Of a DNA stretch of 64,000 nucleotides, positions 28,058 to 39,014 are shown piece after piece. Position 1 is the first letter of the stretch. Each line of letters opens with the position of its first letter. Both the position numbers and the translations under genes were made by a program. The notes beneath the pieces are model-generated. The model did no database searches. It saw only the letters and a list, made by a program, of their open reading frames with translations, and was not told where the DNA came from. This DNA is from Devosia sp. 66-14 (GTDB lineage: Bacteria; Pseudomonadota; Alphaproteobacteria; Rhizobiales; Devosiaceae): assembly GCA_001899085.1 (NCBI GenBank), contig MKVB01000005.1:282916-346915 (forward strand), read 5' to 3'.

Positions 28058-28422
28058 GCGCCGGTCACCTTCTTGATCACGGCGAGCAACTGGTCCTGCT
28101 TGAACGGCTTGACGATCCAGCCGGTGGCGCCGGACTCGCGGGCCTGGCGCTTCAGGTCCTCGTCGGACTCGGTGGTCAGCAGGATCACCGGGATGCCCTT
28201 ACCGGCGGGGTGCTGGCGGAACTTCTTCAGGAATTCCAGCCCGTTCATGACCGGCATGTTGAGGTCGGTGACCACCGCGTGCACCGTCTCGGTGGTGGCT
28301 TTGTTATAGCCTTCAAGGCCGTTGCCGGCTTCCAGCACCGTGAGGCCCGCGCCCTTCAGCGTCATGGCGACCATCTGCCGGATGGAGGCGGAATCGTCGA
28401 TGGTGAGGATGGTCTTGCTCAT
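28054..28422 (-). CDS. cheY: CheY response regulator
   Basis: A 122-residue single receiver domain. The acidic pocket is D9-D10, the phospho-acceptor D53 (TDLNMPVMNG), with the switch residues T83 (LLTTES) and K105 (VKPF). It overlaps the STAS gene upstream and cheA downstream by four bases each. Phospho-CheY should bind the flagellar motor; no flagellar gene is seen in this window. Confidence 0.96.
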   Translation of the reverse strand: MSKTILTIDDSASIRQMVAMTLKGAGLTVLEAGNGLEGYNKATTETVHAVVTDLNMPVMNGLEFLKKFRQHPAGKGIPVILLTTESDEDLKRQARESGATGWIVKPFKQDQLLAVIKKVTGA

Positions 28423-28751
28423 GCCGCCTCGCGCGTCAGGGTCCAGGTGGGAAGGGTGGGCACCAATGGCCGGCCGGCCTCGGTGAAAAAGCCGGCGCGC
28501 ACCAGGGCGCGGCCCATCGGGGTGGCGCTGTCGGCGGCAAGGGCGAGGATGCGATCGTCGGCCGCGGCGCTTTTGGTGGCCGCGACCAGCAATTGCAGCG
28601 TGCCGACGTCGATGCTCTCGACCCCGCCCGTGGCGAGTTCGATGGCCCGATGCTCAGCCAAAGATTGCAGCAAGCGGGTCTGGAGCTCGGAAATATTGCG
28701 TAGGGAAAGGTCCCCGCTCAACAGGAGCGGGTGCGCTGATGGTCGCGACAT
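28419..28751 (-). CDS. STAS-domain protein, first gene of the chemotaxis operon
   Basis: A 110-residue protein of the STAS fold (anti-sigma-factor-antagonist type): LSGDLSLRNISELQTRLLQSL, then HRAIELATGGVESIDVGTLQLLVAA. The usual DSSG phosphorylation signature is replaced by D48-V-G-T, so serine phosphorylation as in SpoIIAA is unlikely and a binding role is more probable. It overlaps cheY by four bases and stands where some alphaproteobacterial che operons also carry a STAS gene. The gap upstream holds the operon promoter. Confidence 0.85.
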   Translation of the reverse strand: MSRPSAHPLLLSGDLSLRNISELQTRLLQSLAEHRAIELATGGVESIDVGTLQLLVAATKSAAADDRILALAADSATPMGRALVRAGFFTEAGRPLVPTLPTWTLTREAA

Positions 28752-29231
28752 GGGTTCGTTCTGGCCCCGGACAAGTATGCTTCTGCGATACGTAACGTCT
28801 TGTTTTCAGGGGCAAAACGGCACCTTCGACGGAAGCGACAATCCTGTCGCCCCAGCCCGAAAACAGTCCCCGCGTCCACGGAATTGCTGTTTGCCCCTGA
28901 TGATCACGATGATCATGGGTATTTGTTAAGTCTCAATTACCGCTAAGCACTATTTGGTAGAATTGTGCGAGCCAAGTAATCGTAAGTATTGTACACTTCC
29001 AATTGAATCGCCCGGACCTGCCGGAGTGACTCACGGGAGACGTTGCGCGACTCTGATCGAGTCGTCCGATGCTTGCCGGGAGTCATCGGCGCGGCGCGCC
29101 GAACGTCCAATACTGGAGATCGCGTGGGCAGGAGGTGGAGCAACAGATCCGCCAAGGACGCAGTGCCGGGCATCGTCCGCGGCATGCAATGACAGCGATA
29201 TCACGATGACTTGCGGGGTGCCGGAGCGGTT
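28752..29231. other. 480-bp intergenic region upstream of the chemotaxis operon
   Basis: No credible gene: the open frames here have no recognisable protein and poor codon use. It is more AT-rich than the rest, especially 28890-28995, and contains a repeated GATGATCA near 28900. The chemotaxis operon promoter should lie at its left end. I found no clear sigma-70 pair or known operator. A small RNA cannot be excluded. Confidence 0.5.
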
Positions 29232-30281
29232 TCAGCCGGCGAGGCGTGCTTGCTCGGGGATGGCTGTCATCAGCGCCAGGATCTCGGGCCAGCGCAATTC
29301 GAAGGCGGCCACGCAAGCGGGATCGAAATGCGTGCCGGATAGCGAGACGATCTCGCGGCGTGCATCTTCGATCGGCCAGGCGCGCTTGTAGGGGCGCTCC
29401 GAGCAGAGCGCGTCGAACACGTCGGCAATGGCGACGACGCGCGCCTCGATCGGGATATCGGTGCCCGACAGGCGATCCGGATAGCCGGTGCCGTCCCAGC
29501 GTTCGTGGTGGCTCTGGGCGATCAGTTCGGCGGTGCGGATGACCTCCGACGAGCCATGCTCGAGGATGCGGGCGCCGATCGAGACATGCGTGCGCATGAC
29601 GCGCAGTTCCTCGGGGGTGAGCTTGCCGGGCTTGGACAGGATAGCGTCGGCAATGCCGATCTTGCCGATGTCGTGCAGCGGCGCCGCCAGGTAGATCATG
29701 CGGCAGCGCTCGGGGCTCAACCCGATGGCGGCGGCGATCATCGAGGACACCTGGGCGACACGCGAAACATGCTCGCCGGTATCGCCGTCGCGATACTCGA
29801 TGGCGCGGGCCAGGCGCCAGATGATCTCTTCCTCGCGCTCGACCAGGTGGCGGGTGGCCAGTTCGACCTCACGCGCCAGCCAGGCGGCGCGATCGGCGAG
29901 TTCGATCTGCGACTGGCGCAGGGCCAGCAGGTTGCGGACGCGCGCCTGCAACTCGGTGGAATCGAACGGCTTGTTGACGAAGTCGGTGGCCCCGGCGGCG
30001 ATGGCGCGCACCCGCAAGGCCGGAGCATTGTCGGAGGTGACCATGACGATGGGCACCAGCCGATAGGCCTCCTGGGCGCGCAGGCGCCGGGTCAGCTCCA
30101 CCCCATCCATCTCGGGCATGACGTGATCGACCAGCACCAGATCGAATTGCGTGGTGGCGACAAGCGCCAGTGCCTGGCTCGGCAACAGGCAGGCCTCGAT
30201 CTCGATGTCGTCGAGCGCGCCGATCACATGGCTGATGAAGGCCAGGCTGGACCGCGAGTCATCGACAATAAGCACACGCAC
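29232..30281 (-). CDS. Response regulator with HD-GYP c-di-GMP phosphodiesterase output
   Basis: A 349-residue protein. The receiver domain (1-125) has DD at 7-8 and phospho-acceptor D52 (VDHVMPEMDG). A helical linker leads to an HD-GYP domain with LHDIGKIGI, SHHERWDGTGYP and ARVVAIADVFDAL. The metal ligands and the GYP signature are intact, so it should hydrolyse c-di-GMP when phosphorylated. It starts with GTG at 30281, with only a weak ribosome site. No partner kinase adjoins. Next to the chemotaxis operon it may connect taxis with the sessile/motile switch. Confidence 0.95.
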   Translation of the reverse strand: MRVLIVDDSRSSLAFISHVIGALDDIEIEACLLPSQALALVATTQFDLVLVDHVMPEMDGVELTRRLRAQEAYRLVPIVMVTSDNAPALRVRAIAAGATDFVNKPFDSTELQARVRNLLALRQSQIELADRAAWLAREVELATRHLVEREEEIIWRLARAIEYRDGDTGEHVSRVAQVSSMIAAAIGLSPERCRMIYLAAPLHDIGKIGIADAILSKPGKLTPEELRVMRTHVSIGARILEHGSSEVIRTAELIAQSHHERWDGTGYPDRLSGTDIPIEARVVAIADVFDALCSERPYKRAWPIEDARREIVSLSGTHFDPACVAAFELRWPEILALMTAIPEQARLAG

Positions 30282-30453
30282 CAGCTGAGCCCCGAAAAGC
30301 GGCGGTTCTGAACCACAGCACCTAAGCGGCCCCGCGTTAACAATATCAAAAACTGCGCAGCCACCCGAGGGCGATGTTACGCGTGGTTACTGATTTGTAT
30401 TTGCTCGACAAAGCTTAGATGGAAGAGGCGGCAATTGACGGTGCCGCCAAAGC

Positions 30454-31227
30454 TTAGCGCGAGGTCCAGCCGCCATCGATGATGAGGGTCTGGCCGGTGA
30501 TCAGCGAGGCGGCAGGCGAAGCGAGGAAAGCGACGGCGCCCGAGACTTCCCGGGGCTGGCCGACGCGGTGCAGCGCGGCGATGCGCTCGACCACATCGTC
30601 GCGGAAGCCGGGGCGGCCCAGCGCCTCGGCCGTGCCATCGGTTTCGATGAAGGTGGGCGCGACAGCGTTCACGGTGATGCCGTGCCTGCCCCACTCGACG
30701 GCCATGCACTTGGTCATGTGGGCGACCGCGGCCTTGGAGAGGCAGTAGATGCCTTCCCCCGGCAGCGCGATGAAGCCGGCCTGCGAGCTCATGTTGACGA
30801 TGGCGCCGCCCTTGCCGCGGGCGATCATGTGGCGGGCGACGCGCTGGGCAATGAAGAAGCTCGCCTTGACGTTGAGATTGATGGTGAGGTCGAACTCGTC
30901 CTCGGTGAAGTCCTCGAGCGGGCCTTCCGTGCCGCCGCCGACATTGTTGACGAGGATATCGAGGTGGCCGAACGCGGCGATCGCTGCATCGACCGCGCTG
31001 TAGGCCTGGGGCAGGTCCATTACATCCATCTGCAGCGGCACGACGCGGCGGCCGAGCGCTTCGATCTCGGCGCCCACCCCGGCGCCGGAGGCCCTGTCGC
31101 GCAGGCCCAGCGCAATATCGGCGCCGGCATTGGCGAGAGCCAGGGCGATGGCGCGGCCAAGGCCGCGGGCGGCGCCGGTGACCAGGGCGGTCTTGCCGGT
31201 GAGATCGTAACTGGGCAGGTCGGTCAT
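30454..31227 (-). CDS. SDR-family oxidoreductase (3-oxoacyl-ACP-reductase-like)
   Basis: A 257-residue classical short-chain dehydrogenase. The dinucleotide motif is TGAARGLG (17-24), the structural motif NNVG (94-97, G where NNAG has A), and the catalytic set S147/S148, Y161 and K165 (YCLSK). It ends in IDGGWTSR, as SDR sugar or acyl reductases do. A LysR-type regulator gene ends 48 bases upstream in the same direction and could be co-transcribed. The substrate is not predictable; sugar/polyol dehydrogenase is as likely as fatty-acid reductase. Confidence 0.9.
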   Translation of the reverse strand: MTDLPSYDLTGKTALVTGAARGLGRAIALALANAGADIALGLRDRASGAGVGAEIEALGRRVVPLQMDVMDLPQAYSAVDAAIAAFGHLDILVNNVGGGTEGPLEDFTEDEFDLTINLNVKASFFIAQRVARHMIARGKGGAIVNMSSQAGFIALPGEGIYCLSKAAVAHMTKCMAVEWGRHGITVNAVAPTFIETDGTAEALGRPGFRDDVVERIAALHRVGQPREVSGAVAFLASPAASLITGQTLIIDGGWTSR

Positions 31228-31275
31228 CGCATTCCCCCTCGTGATGCGTCAGCGTACATATTGCACGGTGGGAGA

Positions 31276-32151
31276 TCACTCGGCGAATTCACGCTCGAAC
31301 CAGCGCTTGACCAGGTTCATGACGCGGATCGAGCGGTCGTTGCGCCAGGCGAGGTACCAGGAGCCTGGGCGGGTGACGAGGCCGAGCGGCGCCAGCATGC
31401 GGCCCTGCTTGATGGCATCGGAAACCGCGGGACCGGGCCCGATGGTGACGCCGAGCCCGGCTTCCGCAGCCTGCAAGGTGTAGAACAGCAGGTCGTAGGA
31501 GATGAATTCGCGCCTTTCCAGCGTCACCCCGGCCTCGCGGGCCCAGTTGGACCACATGTCGGGTGGCCAGACGGTATCGAGGCGCGGCAGGCTCCAGAGG
31601 TAATCGAGGTCGTCCTCGCGGCCCTTCATCAGCATCGGGCTGACCACGGGGCCGAAGGTTTCGGGCGCCACCACCGCAACCGTCATGCCGGGGATCTCCG
31701 GCACCGGACCGACGCCGATATAGATGTCGATCGAGCGATCCGCCGGGTTGATCTCGCGGCTCCAGGTGGTGAGGCGCACCGAGGTGCCGTCGAGCAGCGC
31801 CTCGAGGCTCTGCAGCCGCGGCACCAGCCAGCGCAGCAGGAAGGCATCGGGCGCCGTCAGCATGATGGTCTGGCGGTTGTGGGCGTGGCGCAGCTGCTCG
31901 GTGCCGCGCGCAATCGAGGCGAAGGCCTCCGAGATCGTCGCGGCATATTCGGCAGCGGCCGGCGTGAGGCGGATCGAGCGGTTGCCGCGCTCGAACAGCT
32001 CGACCCCCAGCGCGTCCTCGAGATGCTTGATCTGCCGGCTGACGGCGCCATCGGTGACGCTCAGGTCCTGCGCCGCCTTCTTGACGCTGCCCAGCCGGGC
32101 CGCCGCCTCGAAGGCGCGCAGGGCGTTCAGCAGGTGACCAGTCTCAACCAT
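31276..32151 (-). CDS. LysR-family transcriptional regulator (GcvA-like)
   Basis: A 291-residue LTTR. The winged helix-turn-helix is LNALRAFEAAARLGSVKKAAQDLSVTDGAVSRQIKHLEDALGVELFER. The effector domain follows, with AAEAGLGVTIGPGPAVSDAI typical of the GcvA/AmpR group. It is transcribed in the same direction as the SDR gene and divergently from the nucleoside hydrolase gene (193-bp gap). It may control either side. Confidence 0.92.
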   Translation of the reverse strand: MVETGHLLNALRAFEAAARLGSVKKAAQDLSVTDGAVSRQIKHLEDALGVELFERGNRSIRLTPAAAEYAATISEAFASIARGTEQLRHAHNRQTIMLTAPDAFLLRWLVPRLQSLEALLDGTSVRLTTWSREINPADRSIDIYIGVGPVPEIPGMTVAVVAPETFGPVVSPMLMKGREDDLDYLWSLPRLDTVWPPDMWSNWAREAGVTLERREFISYDLLFYTLQAAEAGLGVTIGPGPAVSDAIKQGRMLAPLGLVTRPGSWYLAWRNDRSIRVMNLVKRWFEREFAE

Positions 32152-32344
32152 TGACGAAAACTCAATCGAACGGCCGATTTGTAAATTGTTGGCCGAGGCC
32201 CGTCCAGCCTAGTGTTCCGCCTCGGATGCGAGGCGTCAGGCCGCCGGATCCGGGTTCCTCCCTCCCCGGTTTCGAAGCCTGGCGCTTTCGCGTCCGGACT
32301 TGCGCGTGTGCAGTTCTCTCTCCCACTCATAGAGCAGTTATCCG
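32152..32344. promoter_or_regulatory. Divergent region, LysR gene / nucleoside cassette
   Basis: This 193-bp gap holds promoters for both directions. An AT-rich stretch near 32177-32194 (GATTTGTAAATTGTTGGCC region) has the T-N11-A character of LysR sites but is not a clear palindrome. No good sigma-70 pair was identified. Confidence 0.4.
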
Positions 32345-33328
32345 ATGTCCGTTACGACTCCTCACCGCATCATCATCGATTGCGATCCCGGCCACGACGA
32401 TATGGCGGCGATCCTGCTCGCAGCCTCGCATCCGGCGATCCAGATCGAGGCGATCACCGCGGTGTGCGGCAATGCCTCGCTCGAAAACACCACGCGCAAC
32501 GCGCTGAGGATCGTTTCGGCCTTCGGGCTCGACGTGCCGGTGCACGCCGGCGCCGTGCTGCCGCTGCTGCACCGCTACGAGTTCCCCGCCGCCTTCCACG
32601 GCCCCTCGGGTCTCGACAGCTCCGGGGTCGAGCTGCCGCAGACCGAGCTCAAGGCCGAGACGGTCGGCGCGGTCGAGGCGATCATCGCCAAGGTCGATGC
32701 CAACCCCGGCGAAATCAGCCTGGTGGTGATCGGGCCGATGACCAACATCGCGCTGGCGCTGGCCCTGCGCCCGGACCTGGCGCAAAAGCTCAAGCAGATC
32801 GTGTTCATGGGTGGCTCGGCCACCGAGGGCAATGTGACGCCGGCGGCCGAGTTCAACACCTGGGCCGACGCGGAAGCGGCGCGCATCGTCTTCAACTCGG
32901 GCGCCAAGCTCGTGATGTTCGGCTTGAACCTGACGCACCAGACGCTGCTCAGCCGCGCCGACATCGCCGAAGTGCGGGCCGCGGTCAGCGGCGACAATCC
33001 GGTGGCCGATATCATGGCGTTCTATTGCGGCACCTATTACGCCTTTGCCGGCGAGGACAAGCCGGGCGCACCGCTGCACGACCCCTGCGCGGTGGCCTAT
33101 CTGATCGACCCCTCGATCTTCGGTATCGAGCAATTGCCGGGCGAGGTGATCATCGGCGACGGCCCGGGCTACGGGCAGACGCTGATCGACTTCCGCCCGC
33201 AGGACCCCCGGCATGATACGCGGGTCAAGAATGTCGGCGTCGCCATGACGGTCGATGCGCAGAAGTTCGCCGCCCTGGTCACCCCCGCTCTCATCTGGGG
33301 CGCCCGGCGGTTTGCGGCACAAGCCTGA
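32345..33328 (+). CDS. Nucleoside hydrolase (IunH family)
   Basis: A 327-residue enzyme that splits ribonucleosides into base and ribose. The calcium-binding motif is DCDPGHDD (12-19), followed by GHDDMAAILLAASHP. Later GPMTNIALAL, VFMGGSATEGNVTPAAEFN and LHDPCAVAYLIDP supply the remaining family positions. Length is standard. It opens a plus-strand unit with a CUT1 importer and an adenosine deaminase, so its substrate is probably the nucleoside taken up by that importer. The start has only a weak ribosome site. Confidence 0.94.
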   Translation: MSVTTPHRIIIDCDPGHDDMAAILLAASHPAIQIEAITAVCGNASLENTTRNALRIVSAFGLDVPVHAGAVLPLLHRYEFPAAFHGPSGLDSSGVELPQTELKAETVGAVEAIIAKVDANPGEISLVVIGPMTNIALALALRPDLAQKLKQIVFMGGSATEGNVTPAAEFNTWADAEAARIVFNSGAKLVMFGLNLTHQTLLSRADIAEVRAAVSGDNPVADIMAFYCGTYYAFAGEDKPGAPLHDPCAVAYLIDPSIFGIEQLPGEVIIGDGPGYGQTLIDFRPQDPRHDTRVKNVGVAMTVDAQKFAALVTPALIWGARRFAAQA

Positions 33329-33359
33329 AATCTTCAGCTACAACAGAAGGGTGCGTAAT

Positions 33360-34676
33360 ATGAAGATGTGGAACACGGCCTTGGCGATCAGCATGGTGGC
33401 GGCGATGGCCGCTGCCCCGGCGCTGGCGCAGGACAAGACGCTCAACATGATCGTCATCGAGGGTGGCGATACCACGGCCATGCAGGCCGTCGTCGACGCC
33501 TATACCGCGGCGCATCCGGGCACCAAGATCAACCTGCAGCCCTATCCGTTCGCGCAGTTCTTCCAGGTGGCGGAACTCCGCCTCCGCTCGAAGGATGCCG
33601 GTATCGACCTCGTCTATGTGGATGCCCCGCTGGTCGCCAGCTACGCCTCGCGCGGCTTCCTTTCGCCTGTTGATGCCTCGATCGATACCTCGAGCCTGGT
33701 GCCGGCGGCGATCGATGCCGGCAAGTACGACGCGACGCAGTTCGCGCTGCCGATCAACAACTCGGCGCAGGTGCTGTTCTACAACAAGAAGCTGTTTGCC
33801 GATGCCGGCATCACCGCGCCGGACGGGCTGACCGCCGGGCAGAATGCCAGCCAGGCGGACGTCGATACGCTCGGCTCATCCAAGCGCTGGACCTGGGAGC
33901 AGGTGGCCGATGCGGCGCAGAAGCTCACGGTCAAGGATGGCGGCCGCACCACGCAATACGGCTTCACCGTCGAGCAGTTCGGCGAACTCTACCAGCTGCA
34001 GCCGCTGGGGGAATCGCTCGGTACCGACGTGATCGCGCCCGATGGGGTGACCGCCAAGGGCTATCTCGACAGCGAAGCCTGGATCAAGGCCGGCACCTAC
34101 TGGCACAACCTCTACAACGAGTGGGCGGTGAGCCCGAAGAGCCTCGGCTATGGCGAAGCGGCACAGCTGTTCGGCAACGGCCAGCTGGCGATGTTCGCCG
34201 GTGGTACCTGGAACCTGCCGATCCTGGCTGAGACCGGCGTCGATTTCGGCGTGGCGCCGTTCCCCTATTTCGAAGGCGGCAAGGTGCTGACCCCGACCGG
34301 AAGCTGGTATGTCGGCGTCAACGCCGCTTCGACCAACCAGGCCGAGGCCTTCGATTTCGCCAAGTTCCTGACCACCTCGGATGAAGGCACGCGGGTCTGG
34401 TTCAAGGCACTGAACCAGTTGCCGGTGAGCAAGCCGCTGCTCGATGAGATCAGCACCTCGGCCGATTTCGACGCCTTCCCCAACAACGTGTTCCGGCTGG
34501 GCGTCTATGACTCGCTCAACACCGCCAAGGCCCGTCCGGTGACGGCAGCCTATGGCCAGCTGCAGGACGCGTTCCGCACCGCCTTCGTCGACATGGCGAA
34601 CGGCGTCGCGGTGAAGGATGCGCTCGAAAGCGCCGTGCAGAAGTTCGAGTCGGCAGCAGCGCGCGTCGCGCAGTAG
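33360..34676 (+). CDS. ABC importer solute-binding protein of the nucleoside cassette
   Basis: A 438-residue periplasmic binding protein with a Sec signal peptide (MKMWNTALAISMVAAM, cleavage after PALAQ). The body is a family-1 solute-binding fold (TAAHPGTKINLQPYPFAQFF, WTWEQVADAAQKL, LGYGEAAQLFGNGQLAMFAGGTW). Such proteins normally bind sugars or oligosaccharides. Its position between a nucleoside hydrolase and an adenosine deaminase suggests a nucleoside or a related N-glycoside, which would be unusual for CUT1. ATG 33360 is chosen because the signal peptide starts there. It begins 31 bases after the hydrolase gene. Confidence 0.9.
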   Translation: MKMWNTALAISMVAAMAAAPALAQDKTLNMIVIEGGDTTAMQAVVDAYTAAHPGTKINLQPYPFAQFFQVAELRLRSKDAGIDLVYVDAPLVASYASRGFLSPVDASIDTSSLVPAAIDAGKYDATQFALPINNSAQVLFYNKKLFADAGITAPDGLTAGQNASQADVDTLGSSKRWTWEQVADAAQKLTVKDGGRTTQYGFTVEQFGELYQLQPLGESLGTDVIAPDGVTAKGYLDSEAWIKAGTYWHNLYNEWAVSPKSLGYGEAAQLFGNGQLAMFAGGTWNLPILAETGVDFGVAPFPYFEGGKVLTPTGSWYVGVNAASTNQAEAFDFAKFLTTSDEGTRVWFKALNQLPVSKPLLDEISTSADFDAFPNNVFRLGVYDSLNTAKARPVTAAYGQLQDAFRTAFVDMANGVAVKDALESAVQKFESAAARVAQ

Positions 34677-34714
34677 GCTGTCGCAGGCGGCAAGTTCGCC
34701 GCTCTATCGATGAG

Positions 34715-34873
34715 CGCCTTCTCCCCTTGTGGGGGAAGGTGCCCGAAGGGCGGATGAGGGGTATCTCTCCGCGTACTCGGTCGCTCCTCGCTTACGCTCG
34801 GATCGCGCTACACTTCGTTGCGCGGACCCCTCATCCGGCCTTCGGCCACCTTCTCCCACAAGGGCAGAAGGCG
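34715..34873. repeat. Palindromic repeat between binding-protein and permease genes
   Basis: Inverted arms: CGCCTTCTCCCCTTGTGGGG with GGCGGATGAGGGGT on the left, and ACCCCTCATCCGGCCTTCGG with CACCTTCTCCCACAAGGGC on the right. It sits after the solute-binding-protein gene and before the permease genes. That is a place where mRNA stems commonly allow much higher expression of the binding protein. Confidence 0.8.
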
Positions 34874-34925
34874 ACAACCGAAGCAATTGTGCCCGTGACT
34901 CTCAAGCCCCGGTGAAACGTCCTAG

Positions 34926-35795
34926 ATGGTCAGAAGCAAGACTCCCCTGTTCCTGCTCGCGGTGCTTTTGGCGCCGGCGCTGGTCGGCCTCGTGGTGTTC
35001 CGCCTCTATCCGATCGCGCTGGCGGTCAGCGACAGCTTCTTCAACATGCTGCGCGGCAACCAGGTGTTTGTCGGGCTCGACAACTACGTCGCGCTGTTCA
35101 CAGACTCCGCCTTCTGGAAATCGCTGCAGGTGACGCTGTGGTTCAACCTGCTGATCAACCCGATCCAGATCGCCTTGGCGCTGGGGCTGGCGCTGCTCTA
35201 CGTGCAGAAGTTCAAGGGCGTGGCGTTCTACCGGGTGCTGTTCCTCATCCCCATCGGGGTGTCGCTGCCCACCGCGGTGATCATCTGGCGCATCATGCTG
35301 AGCCCCGACGGGTTGGCCAACGGCGTGCTCAACATTGCCGGCATTCCCGGCCAGCCGTGGCTGACCTCGGAGAGTCTGGCGCTCTATTCGATCATCGCCA
35401 TCGCCACCTGGAAGGGCATCTCGTACTGGATGATCTTCATCATCGGCGGGCTGCAGAACATTTCGCCGGAGATCTATGACGCGGCGCGAGTCGACGGCAT
35501 CAAGCCGTGGCAGCGCCTGGTGTTCATCACCGTGCCGCTGCTCAGGCCGACGCTGCTGTTCGTGCTCGTGGCGGACGTCTCGATCAATTTCCTGCTCTTT
35601 GCGCCGATCTTCATGCTGACCCAGGGCGGGCCGGCCGATTCCACCAACGTGCTGATGTACGAGGCCTTCAAATCCGGCTTCATCTTCGGCGACATGGGCC
35701 GGGCGATGGCGATCATCGTCGTGGTGGTGGTGATCCTCCTGTTGATCGTCGGGCTGCAGTTCCGCCTGCTTGCAGGCAAACCGGAGGGCAAGTGA
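34926..35795 (+). CDS. CUT1 ABC importer permease (MalF/UgpA-like), nucleoside cassette
   Basis: A 289-residue membrane protein with six predicted spans, from [21 protein letters not shown] to [17 protein letters not shown]. The EAA loop [22 protein letters not shown] contacts the ATPase. The stop overlaps the next permease start by one base (TGATG). The ribosome site before ATG 34926 is poor. A palindromic repeat fills most of the 249-bp gap from the binding-protein gene. Confidence 0.92.
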   Translation: MVRSKTPLFLLAVLLAPALVGLVVFRLYPIALAVSDSFFNMLRGNQVFVGLDNYVALFTDSAFWKSLQVTLWFNLLINPIQIALALGLALLYVQKFKGVAFYRVLFLIPIGVSLPTAVIIWRIMLSPDGLANGVLNIAGIPGQPWLTSESLALYSIIAIATWKGISYWMIFIIGGLQNISPEIYDAARVDGIKPWQRLVFITVPLLRPTLLFVLVADVSINFLLFAPIFMLTQGGPADSTNVLMYEAFKSGFIFGDMGRAMAIIVVVVVILLLIVGLQFRLLAGKPEGK

Positions 35796-36649
35796 TGGCC
35801 GACCCTCAGCTGAAACTCCGCCGCGGCTTCACGCTGGGTGCCAAGCACCTGGTCTATGCGGTGATCGCCTTCATCTTCGTGTTGCCGCTGTGGTGGGCGA
35901 TCGTTTCGTCGCTGCGGCCGAACACCGAGGTGTTCGCCGACATCTTCCCGTTCACGGTCAATGCGCTGCTCCCTTCACCGCTGTCGTTCGAAGCCTATAC
36001 CGGGGTGTTCGAGCGCGGTTTCGGGCTGATCATCGCCAACACGATGTTCGTCGCCATCGTCACCATGATCGGCGGGATGATCGTCAACGGCGCGGCGGGA
36101 TTCGCTTTCGCGGTGTTCGACTTCAAGGGCAAGAAGATCATCCTGACACTGATCATCATCAGCTTCATGCTGCCCTTCGAAGCGATCGCACTGCCGCTCT
36201 ACACCGTCACGCTGCAGTTGGGCTGGCTCGATCACGTGGCAGCGTTGATCGTCCCCAGCATTGCCAACGGGCTGGCGGTGTTCCTGTTCTACCAGTTCTT
36301 CAGCCAGGTGCCGAAGGACTACCTCGAAGCCGCCCGGCTCGAGGGGGTCAGCTGGTTCAACATCCTCATCCGCATCTACGTGCCGCTGTCGATCCCCACC
36401 TGCATCAGCGCCGGGCTGCTGCTCTTCGTGTTCCAGTGGGAGGCCTTCCTGTGGCCGCTGCTCGCCATGCCGAGCCAGCAGTTCAAGGTGATCCAGGTCG
36501 GCATGGCGGCGTTCCAGCAGCAGTACCAGACGATCTGGAACCAGCTGTTCGCGGTCTCGGTGATCACCGCACTCATCCCCATCGCCTTGCTGCTGCCGCT
36601 GCAGCGCTACTATGTCCAGGGCCTCGCCGGCGCTGGCATCAAAGGCTAG
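35795..36649 (+). CDS. CUT1 ABC importer permease (MalG/UgpE-like), nucleoside cassette
   Basis: A 284-residue membrane protein with six spans (first [19 protein letters not shown]). The EAA loop is [22 protein letters not shown] and the end is [13 protein letters not shown], typical of MalG-type subunits. Its ATG shares a base with the preceding stop. The ATPase gene follows 14 bases later. Confidence 0.92.
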   Translation: MADPQLKLRRGFTLGAKHLVYAVIAFIFVLPLWWAIVSSLRPNTEVFADIFPFTVNALLPSPLSFEAYTGVFERGFGLIIANTMFVAIVTMIGGMIVNGAAGFAFAVFDFKGKKIILTLIIISFMLPFEAIALPLYTVTLQLGWLDHVAALIVPSIANGLAVFLFYQFFSQVPKDYLEAARLEGVSWFNILIRIYVPLSIPTCISAGLLLFVFQWEAFLWPLLAMPSQQFKVIQVGMAAFQQQYQTIWNQLFAVSVITALIPIALLLPLQRYYVQGLAGAGIKG

Positions 36650-36663
36650 CTTTCGGAGACCCC

Positions 36664-37742
<1,079 letters not shown>

Positions 37743-37746
<4 letters not shown>

Positions 37747-38738
37747 ACATGCTTAGCGAAAGCGAACTCAGGGCGCTGCCCAAGGTCGAACTGCATCTCC
37801 ATCTCGATTGCTCGATGAGCTTTGCCTCGGTGAACACGCTCGACCCCAGCGTCACGCCGGAGCGCTATCGCGCCGAGTTCCTCGCGCCTTCCAAATGCAT
37901 CAACCTCGTCGACTATTTCCGCTACCTCGCGCCGCCTTTGGCCCTGCTGCAGAGCCGGCGGGCGCTGACGGTTTCGACGATCGACCTGTTGCGGCAGCTC
38001 CATGAGGATGGCGTGGTCTATGCCGAAATCCGCTTCGCGCCACAGCTGCACCGGCAGACCGGGCTCTCGACGGACGAGGTGGTGGAGACGGTGCTGGCGG
38101 CGCTGGTGGAGGGACGCAAGAGCTATCCGGTGGACGCGCGACTGATCCTCTGCACGCTCCGGCCCGACGATACGGCACAGGGGCTCGATCTGGTGCGGAT
38201 CGCGGAGAAGTACCGCACGCAAGGGGTTGGCGGCGTCGACCTCGCCGGCGACGAGACGGGCTATGGGCTGGGTGAGCACATCCCGGTGTTCAGGAAGGCC
38301 GCCGAGCGCGGGCTCAACGTCACGGCGCATGCCGGCGAGGCGGGCGGCGCCGAGAAGGTGCGCGAAGTGGTCGAGCAACTGGGGGTGCGGCGCGTCGGAC
38401 ACGGGGTGCGCTCGATCGAAGATGACGCGGTGATCGCATTGCTGCTGGAGCGCGACGTGCATCTCGAGGTTTGTCCGTCGTGCAACATCCAGATCGATGT
38501 GTTCGACCGCTATGAAGATCACCCGGTCGACGCTTTGCTGCGACGCGGCGTGTCGGTGGGGATCAATACCGATGCGCGCGGGCCGACCGACCTGACGCTG
38601 ACTGAAGAATATGGGCGGCTGCAGCAGGCGTTCGGCTGGGATGCCGAGCGGTTCCGGGCGGCCAATCTCGCAGCGATCGACCGGGCGTTCGCCGACGACG
38701 CGACCAAGGCGACGATCCGGGCGCGGCTAGGGGCTTAG
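37743..38738 (+). CDS. Adenosine deaminase family enzyme
   Basis: A 331-residue enzyme of the adenosine/adenine deaminase group. Zinc and catalytic residues are in place: H18 and H20 (ELHLHLD), H196 and E199 (TAHAGE), H220 (GHG), and D277 (NTDARG). The second residue after HLHLD is Ser where many ADAs have HLDGA, and the CPSCN stretch replaces the usual CPxSN. Substrate preference may therefore differ (adenosine, adenine, or a modified purine). Its ATG overlaps the importer ATPase gene by four bases. With the nucleoside hydrolase it completes a purine-nucleoside uptake and breakdown unit. Confidence 0.92.
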
Positions 38739-38761
38739 GTCAGATCGCGAACACCGTGGCT

Positions 38762-38896
38762 TTCCCCTCATCCGGCGCCACGCGCCACCTTCTCCCCGAC
38801 GGGGAGAAGAATCCGGAGAGCGCCGCGGTCACCTCTGTTCCTCTCCCCGTCGGGGAGAGGGTGGATCGGCCGAAGGCCGAGACGGGTGAGGGGTTG
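38762..38896. repeat. Palindromic repeat upstream of the AGE-family gene
   Basis: Inverted arms CCCCTCATCCGGCG and CGGGTGAGGGG enclose smaller palindromes: CTCCCCGACGGGGAG and CTCTCCCCGTCGGGGAGAG. It is related to the repeat at 34715-34873. It lies between the deaminase gene and the isomerase gene. Confidence 0.75.
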
Positions 38897-39014
38897 GAAA
38901 GCACGGAGCATCCAACTTACAAGCAAATCCCCAACGCTCCATACTCGTATGGTAGCCCTCGACGCTGCGCCGCCCGCTGGGTAGAAAAGGCGCAACAAGA
39001 TGAGGGAGCTGAAT

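Noticed and set aside
28943-29391. Frames of 80 and 145 residues in the gap before the chemotaxis operon
   Set aside because: No recognisable protein, atypical composition, and no ribosome site. The longer one runs into the 3' end of the HD-GYP gene on the other strand.
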